A DNA stretch of 9,877 bases from NCBI GenBank assembly GCA_964352375.1, contig CAYGSA010000067.1, positions 1 through 9,877 on the forward strand, in the 5' to 3' direction. The DNA comes from UBA1672 sp964352375. Lineage in GTDB: Bacteria > Pseudomonadota > Alphaproteobacteria > Micavibrionales > Micavibrionaceae. A program made the position numbers and the translations under genes. Positions within the stretch are counted from its first letter, which is position 1. Every line of letters begins with the position of its first letter. The notes below the pieces were generated by a model. It saw nothing but the letters and a program-made list of their open reading frames with translations, made no database searches and had not been told where the DNA came from. This document shows, piece after piece, positions 5,403-9,877 of this stretch.

Positions 5403-7250
5403 TCAAACAATAAAGTCATTTTGCGTGTAGTCTGCTGCACTTATGGTGCTTCCATCATTAATGCGCAGGGCAAATTCAATGTTTGAATCACCATTCACAT
5501 TACCATAGAGGTGGGTTTGCGTTCCAACATTCTCTACCCAAAGCGCGCCTGCACCAAATGTGAGGGCATCCGATGTTGTTTGTAATCCCAAGAAGGTGAA
5601 TGCATTATTTCCTGATGTGGTTTCATCAGCATCTATGCCGGAAAGGTCGATAATATCGCCGCCGGAAACACCGATGCCGTCAATACCATCAATCAAGTCA
5701 GACGCAGAAAACGTAGAGTCCAAGAAATCATTGAACACGAATGTATCACTTTGTGCCTGGCCGCGAAGCGTATCAACGCCTAAGCCGCCAACAAGAATGT
5801 CATTGCCGTTTCCACCTGCTAGAATATCATCCCCGGCATCACCATAAAGGGCATCGAATCCGTCGCCTCCTCTGAGAATATCGTTGCCAGCGCCGCCCTC
5901 AATATGGTCTGCCTGAGCGTTGCCTTCTAGAAGATCATCGCCGTTGCCGCCTTCAATGATATCCTCACCTGATCCACCGAAAATGGTGTCGTTGTCATCG
6001 CCGCCATATAGACTGTCATTACCACCGCCACCGCGTAATAGATCCTCGCCAGTGCCACCCCAGAGTTGGTCTATGCCAGTATCTCCGACAAGTGTATCAT
6101 TGCCAGCTTCGCCATAGATTAAATCGTCGCCGCCACTGCCGCTGAGCATATCATTGCCTGACCCACCGTAAATAATGTCATTATCGTTTCCACCGAACGC
6201 TGTATCATCACCGGCATCGCCGTAAATAATGTCAAAACCATCACCGCCGCGCAGTATGTCATTCCCATCACCGCCCAATAAGGTGTCATCACCAGCATCA
6301 CCGATAAGTTCATCATCGCCGTCGCCACCATCAACAATATCATCACCAGCTCCAGCATAAACGGTATCATCGCCGTCGCCACCATAGATAAAGTCATTAC
6401 CACCTCTCCCGTTCAGGCGATCATCCCCTTCATAACCATAAATCGTGTCATTGCCTGCTCCGCCAAGTAAAACATCATCTTCATTTCCCCCTGTGAGTAA
6501 ATCACCATCACTTCCTAATGCGATAAAAACAGAGGTTGCTGTATAGTATGTTCCATCACTAAACTTTAGAATCTCAACATTGTATAAATTATCGAAACCA
6601 TCGTTACCGACATTGTCATTAATAGTTAGATTTAATCCGTTGTCTATAATCGAATAATTTGCAAAATTACCAAGGTAAACGGCTGTGTCATCACCATCGC
6701 CGCCATCAATTATATCGTTCCCAGTACCGCCGGAAATTGTTTCATCGATTACACCGCCCGTGATTCTATCATGCCCGTCTCTACCTTCGATTTGATTAAT
6801 TGTATTCGTCGTGTAAAGTGAGTTGATAATACGATCACTATTTTCAGATCCCCTAATTGTTGTTAAAAATTTAGTAACCGTCGTATTGGTTGTACTATTA
6901 AAAACTTCTGTATTAACAATTTCAGTGTTTGCTAAATCAATTATTGGTGGTCTTGAAACAATACCATCACGCAATTCAATGGCTCCGTCACGCAATGAAT
7001 ATGGAGCCGTGTAAACTATTTTGTCTATTCCTGTGATATGCTGTGTATAAAAAACGTTTAAGTCTTGTGCATATTGCTGATTTCCTTGAAATAAAAATGT
7101 GTCATAGCCACTATCTCCAGAAAGATAGGTAACATTTATATTCGTTGCCAGACCATAAGTTTTGCCTGTGTAATTACGATAAACATACGTATCGTCTCCG
7201 GAACCTCCCCAGTAACGAAATTGATTGCTATCTATATAAAATGTACCCAT
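5403..7250 (-). CDS. RTX protein with 28 tandem nonapeptides and serralysin-type secretion tail
   Basis: This 615-residue protein is predicted to be secreted by a type I system. The start at 7250 is chosen over an ATG 20 codons upstream because AGAGGA (7258-7263) stands seven bases before it. Residues 1-180 begin FYIDSNQFRYWGGSGDDTYVYRN and hold degenerate glycine/aspartate repeats but no enzyme domain that I recognise. Residues about 185-235 contain an isolated RTX patch and a DTAVYLGNFANYSI to NVEILKFSDG unit common in RTX proteins. Residues about 250-502 are 28 uninterrupted nonapeptides, expected to form a calcium-dependent beta-roll. The last 113 residues match the M10 peptidase C-terminal domain (DIIDLSGIDA, DFIV at the end), although no protease domain is present. 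The final 321 residues are identical to those of the neighbouring protease. It may be a structural or adhesive surface protein, or an unrecognised effector. Confidence 0.82.
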   Translation of the reverse strand: MGTFYIDSNQFRYWGGSGDDTYVYRNYTGKTYGLATNINVTYLSGDSGYDTFLFQGNQQYAQDLNVFYTQHITGIDKIVYTAPYSLRDGAIELRDGIVSRPPIIDLANTEIVNTEVFNSTTNTTVTKFLTTIRGSENSDRIINSLYTTNTINQIEGRDGHDRITGGVIDETISGGTGNDIIDGGDGDDTAVYLGNFANYSIIDNGLNLTINDNVGNDGFDNLYNVEILKFSDGTYYTATSVFIALGSDGDLLTGGNEDDVLLGGAGNDTIYGYEGDDRLNGRGGNDFIYGGDGDDTVYAGAGDDIVDGGDGDDELIGDAGDDTLLGGDGNDILRGGDGFDIIYGDAGDDTAFGGNDNDIIYGGSGNDMLSGSGGDDLIYGEAGNDTLVGDTGIDQLWGGTGEDLLRGGGGNDSLYGGDDNDTIFGGSGEDIIEGGNGDDLLEGNAQADHIEGGAGNDILRGGDGFDALYGDAGDDILAGGNGNDILVGGLGVDTLRGQAQSDTFVFNDFLDSTFSASDLIDGIDGIGVSGGDIIDLSGIDADETTSGNNAFTFLGLQTTSDALTFGAGALWVENVGTQTHLYGNVNGDSNIEFALRINDGSTISAADYTQNDFIV

Positions 7251-7287
7251 AATTTTTTCCTCTGTAAAATTTTTATTATGTACATAT

Positions 7288-7293
7288 ATTATA
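7288..7293 (-). promoter_or_regulatory. Candidate -10 box (TATAAT) for the middle RTX gene
   Basis: A perfect TATAAT lies on the minus strand at 7293-7288, 37 bases upstream of the ATG at 7250, in a very AT-rich stretch. No convincing -35 box is found 16-18 bases upstream. The candidate sits only about 50 bp from the duplicated-block boundary at 7343, so this gene probably has its own promoter rather than reading through the hairpin at 7411-7439. Confidence 0.35.
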
Positions 7294-7342
7294 TAATATG
7301 AATAATACAATACTTAGTTTATTTTAATTTTTACAGATTGCA

Positions 7343-8418
7343 TTTTTAAGCTGCAGGACCAACTACTTTTAGGAATAGGAAGTATCTATTTTGCTCATTA
7401 ACACAAAACATCAGATCAGCAAAAAACAAGCTGATCTGACAAGGCCTTTTATCAAACAATAAAGTCATTTTGCGTGTAGTCTGCTGCACTTATGGTGCTT
7501 CCATCATTAATGCGCAGGGCAAATTCAATGTTTGAATCACCATTCACATTACCATAGAGGTGGGTTTGCGTTCCAACATTCTCTACCCAAAGCGCGCCTG
7601 CACCAAATGTGAGGGCATCCGATGTTGTTTGTAATCCCAAGAAGGTGAATGCATTATTTCCTGATGTGGTTTCATCAGCATCTATGCCGGAAAGGTCGAT
7701 AATATCGCCGCCGGAAACACCGATGCCGTCAATACCATCAATCAAGTCAGACGCAGAAAACGTAGAGTCCAAGAAATCATTGAACACGAATGTATCACTT
7801 TGTGCCTGGCCGCGAAGCGTATCAACGCCTAAGCCGCCAACAAGAATGTCATTGCCGTTTCCACCTGCTAGAATATCATCCCCGGCATCACCATAAAGGG
7901 CATCGAATCCGTCGCCTCCTCTGAGAATATCGTTGCCAGCGCCGCCCTCAATATGGTCTGCCTGAGCGTTGCCTTCTAGAAGATCATCGCCGTTGCCGCC
8001 TTCAATGATATCCTCACCTGATCCACCGAAAATGGTGTCGTTGTCATCGCCGCCATATAGACTGTCATTACCACCGCCACCGCGTAATAGATCCTCGCCA
8101 GTGCCACCCCAGAGTTGGTCTATGCCAGTATCTCCGACAAGTGTATCATTGCCAGCTTCGCCATAGATTAAATCGTCGCCGCCACTGCCGCTGAGCATAT
8201 CATTGCCTGACCCACCGTAAATAATGTCATTATCGTTTCCACCGAACGCTGTATCATCACCGGCATCGCCGTAAATAATGTCAAAACCATCACCGCCGCG
8301 CAGTATGTCATTCCCATCACCGCCCAATAAGGTGTCATCACCAGCATCACCGATAAGTTCATCATCGCCGTCGCCACCATCAACAATATCATCACCAGCT
8401 CCAGCATAAACGGTATCA
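7343..8418 (-). repeat. 1076-bp identical block, copy 2 (3' half of the serralysin gene plus flank)
   Basis: This is the partner of 5294-6369. It covers the last 321 codons of the metalloprotease, its terminator and 68 bp of flank. At 8419 the two sequences part (C here, T at 6370), in the middle of a nonapeptide codon series. Confidence 0.95.
7411..7439 (-). terminator. Terminator hairpin of the serralysin gene
   Basis: This is an identical copy of the 10-bp-stem hairpin at 5362-5390, again 12 bases past the stop codon. It separates the protease gene from the promoter region of the next RTX gene on the same strand. Confidence 0.75.
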
Positions 8419-9683
8419 CTGCCTGCATCGCCGTTGAGAATGTCACTGCCAGCGCCACCATTCAGACGATCATCACCATCGCCGCCATTTATGGTGTCAT
8501 CGCCATCGTTGCCCTTCAATATATTCGAAACTTGATTGCCAATTAATATATCATCACCAAAACCACCATTTGCGTTCTCTATAAGTGATCGTATATCTCC
8601 TTCATGCTGTAGAGCATTAAATATATGGCCCCTCGCGTATTCTCCAGCACCCAGTATTGCTCGCTGAGCCAAACCATTAGTATCCAGATCAACATAACCG
8701 CCAGGCGCTAAATCAACAATCAGGTCTCTGTTATAATTTGAGAAGTCATACGTGTCATTACCGTCACCGTCCCAGATCGTTCTGAAGATTTTGTTACCGA
8801 CCTTGGTTTGCCCAAATTCAAGAGATGATTGACCATCGACATACATTATCCCTGTTGTATCCGAAAATGTATACGTTGTATTTCCTGAGTTCGTTTGGAA
8901 GTTTGCTCCGTATAAGCGCTGAACTGCAGCAATGTCATACATCATAAGTGATTGTGCATAGGAATCGCTGGCATTATTGTAGCCGCTATTATTATCACCG
9001 ACATATGACCTATATGTCATGATCGAGTATTCCATTGAGTCTGTGTCATATGGTATTGCACCGCCTTGACCAGTATCTTGGCCATGTTTAAGTCCAACAT
9101 TATGACCAATTTCATGCATAATCGTATGAAAAGCGTAGGTGCCCACATAAGCATCAACATAATTGTCATTTGTGCCGTACCAAGAATCACCTGCTCTATC
9201 GCTGGAAAAAGGATAATAAGCATAAGCTGTGTTTGGATACTCACTATTTGCCAAGCGAAGTATTGCATGCCCATCATCAACCCCCGAAATTTCCGTAAAA
9301 TTTAGTTGGGACACGGATTCATAATAACTAAAAGTCACACGAGCAGCAATTTTTTGTTGTTCGGTAAATTCAAAAAAAGTATTAACAGCTTGATCCGCAT
9401 AATTTGAACCATAATCACTCTGCTGATCTGGAAAACTATATGTAAGATCGTTATTGAGCCACTTAAAACCTCTAATTAATGCATCGACTCCTTGGTCATC
9501 ATCATTTAAACCATCTGTCGAATACCCAATATACTCATGCTCAGCCACCGGCAAAGAAGAACTGGAGCTCGATGAGCTTTCTGATGAAACAGGTGGGAAA
9601 AAAAGATCTGTCCCACCCATACACATTGAACAACCACACCCCAGAGCTAAATTTTCATTTAATGTTGAATTAATTATGCTCAT
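7452..9683 (-). CDS. Serralysin-type M10B zinc metalloprotease with RTX repeats
   Basis: This is a secreted metzincin protease of 743 residues. The zinc site is HEIGHNVGLKHG (H190, E191, H194, H200), and the Met-turn SIMTYRSY places M222 with Y224, the extra tyrosine ligand of serralysins. The catalytic domain runs from about 50 to 260. Residues 260-385 link to at least 27 RTX nonapeptides (about 387-630), and the last 113 residues are the M10 C-terminal domain ending DFIV, the type I secretion signal. The start at 9683 has GGAAAGGG at 9691-9698, seven bases upstream. Serralysins are commonly near 480 residues, so the length here comes from the long RTX array and an unusual N-terminus, which carries CGCSMC (C16, C18, C21) and a run of eight serines (36-43). 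There is no Sec signal peptide. It is exported through a T1SS that is not encoded in the window and is probably activated by calcium outside the cell. Substrate specificity cannot be read. Confidence 0.93.
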   Translation of the reverse strand: MSIINSTLNENLALGCGCSMCMGGTDLFFPPVSSESSSSSSSSLPVAEHEYIGYSTDGLNDDDQGVDALIRGFKWLNNDLTYSFPDQQSDYGSNYADQAVNTFFEFTEQQKIAARVTFSYYESVSQLNFTEISGVDDGHAILRLANSEYPNTAYAYYPFSSDRAGDSWYGTNDNYVDAYVGTYAFHTIMHEIGHNVGLKHGQDTGQGGAIPYDTDSMEYSIMTYRSYVGDNNSGYNNASDSYAQSLMMYDIAAVQRLYGANFQTNSGNTTYTFSDTTGIMYVDGQSSLEFGQTKVGNKIFRTIWDGDGNDTYDFSNYNRDLIVDLAPGGYVDLDTNGLAQRAILGAGEYARGHIFNALQHEGDIRSLIENANGGFGDDILIGNQVSNILKGNDGDDTINGGDGDDRLNGGAGSDILNGDAGSDTVYAGAGDDIVDGGDGDDELIGDAGDDTLLGGDGNDILRGGDGFDIIYGDAGDDTAFGGNDNDIIYGGSGNDMLSGSGGDDLIYGEAGNDTLVGDTGIDQLWGGTGEDLLRGGGGNDSLYGGDDNDTIFGGSGEDIIEGGNGDDLLEGNAQADHIEGGAGNDILRGGDGFDALYGDAGDDILAGGNGNDILVGGLGVDTLRGQAQSDTFVFNDFLDSTFSASDLIDGIDGIGVSGGDIIDLSGIDADETTSGNNAFTFLGLQTTSDALTFGAGALWVENVGTQTHLYGNVNGDSNIEFALRINDGSTISAADYTQNDFIV

Positions 9684-9831
9684 TAATCTGCCCTTTCCAA
9701 TTTCGTATGATATAGTGCCATGAAATTATACTATATGTCAAATATTCCACTTTTTCAAATTTTATATGGGAATAGATAGTCTATTTTTAATAATATTGCC
9801 ACATAAAAAAAGGGGCTGTAGAAGATAACTA
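9684..9831. promoter_or_regulatory. AT-rich region upstream of the serralysin gene
   Basis: The minus strand holds TTGACA (9741-9736) and TATAAT (9730-9725), but they are too close together to be one promoter, and no well-spaced sigma70 pair is seen. A small perfect inverted repeat, AATAGA-TAG-TCTATT (9771-9785) followed by TTT on the + strand, may be a weak terminator or operator. GGGGCTGTAGAAGATAACTAG at 9812-9832 resembles a sequence at 5252-5272. Confidence 0.3.
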
Positions 9832-9877
9832 GGCTCAGGACTCATTAAATCCACCATAATACAATTGCTGCGATTTT
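9832..9877 (+). mobile_element. Left end of a second IS5-family-like element, running off the window
   Basis: GGCTCAGGAC followed by TCATTAA, directly after CTA, matches the terminus at 4101 (GGCTCAGGAC then CTATTAA). The next 30 bases differ from the first element, so it would be a related copy rather than the same one. No coding region is reached before the window ends. Confidence 0.5.

Larger units (their letters stand above)
5294..6369 (-). repeat. 1076-bp identical block, copy 1 (3' half of the middle RTX gene plus flank)
   Basis: By line-by-line comparison this segment equals 7343-8418 without a visible mismatch (offset 2049). It contains the last 321 codons of the middle RTX gene, the terminator hairpin and 68 bp beyond it. 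The left boundary is at a TTTTT run (5294-5298); the right one lies inside an RTX nonapeptide. Confidence 0.95.

Noticed and set aside
5560..6117. Proline/serine-rich + strand open frames opposite the middle RTX gene (5560-5847 and 5920-6117), repeated identically at 7609-8166
   Set aside because: They are antisense reflections of the Gly-Asp nonapeptide codons; they lack ribosome binding sites and are duplicated only because the block is.
6119..6403. Methionine/valine-rich minus-strand frame, also at 8168-8461
   Set aside because: It is a frame-shifted reading of the RTX repeat DNA, with periodicity explained by the 27-bp repeat unit.
5740..6500. Regular short repeats that might suggest a CRISPR array or satellite DNA
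   Set aside because: The 27-bp period encodes RTX nonapeptides in an intact long reading frame, with no spacers between repeats.
7251..7310. Upstream ATG at 7310 as start of the middle RTX protein
   Set aside because: It adds 20 residues encoded by the AT-rich promoter-like region and has no ribosome binding site, whereas the ATG at 7250 has AGAGGA seven bases upstream.

Overview
The window looks like an accessory island in a moderately AT-rich proteobacterium. An alphaproteobacterium is most likely, but this rests only on family resemblance: a rimK-aspA-type gene pair, serralysin with an M10 C-terminal domain, and IS5/IS3-family elements. No rRNA, tRNA or other taxonomic marker is present, so the assignment is tentative.

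Layout. Positions 1-54 are a short sequence with 9-bp inverted ends, probably an insertion-sequence end. It cuts into rimK, of which only the C-terminal two thirds (59-712, + strand) remains in view. Two bases after rimK comes a complete M14-type deacylase of the succinylglutamate desuccinylase/aspartoacylase family (715-1746, +). After a short convergent intergenic gap, a 682-residue secreted-type protein lies on the minus strand (1884-3932). It has a parallel beta-helix followed by RTX repeats and a type I secretion C-terminus. From 4101 to about 5290 there is nested IS debris: the 5' end of an IS5-family element, interrupted by an IS3-family element whose orfB lacks its 3' half. Two further minus-strand RTX genes follow in tandem: a 615-residue RTX protein without a recognisable enzyme domain (5403-7250), and a 743-residue serralysin-type M10B metalloprotease (7452-9683). 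The right edge (from 9832) matches the left end of the IS5-family element at 4101, so another copy probably begins there.

The most striking feature is that the two tandem RTX genes share an identical block of 1076 bp (5294-6369 and 7343-8418, offset 2049). It covers 23 RTX nonapeptides, the secretion C-terminus, the stop codon, a strong terminator hairpin and about 70 bp of further flank. Identity ends abruptly inside the nonapeptide array, beyond which the two N-terminal halves are unrelated. The locus therefore resembles a module exchange in which different N-terminal payloads are joined to one common calcium-binding and secretion tail.

How the genes may work together: all three RTX proteins lack a Sec signal peptide and carry T1SS-type C-termini, so they should be exported to the medium or cell surface through an ABC transporter, membrane-fusion protein and TolC-like system. 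None of those components is encoded in this window. The proteins could act on extracellular polymers: the protease on proteins, and the beta-helix protein on or bound to polysaccharide. RimK and the aspA-like gene form a separate, probably co-transcribed pair concerned with amino-acid ligation or acyl-amino-acid hydrolysis.
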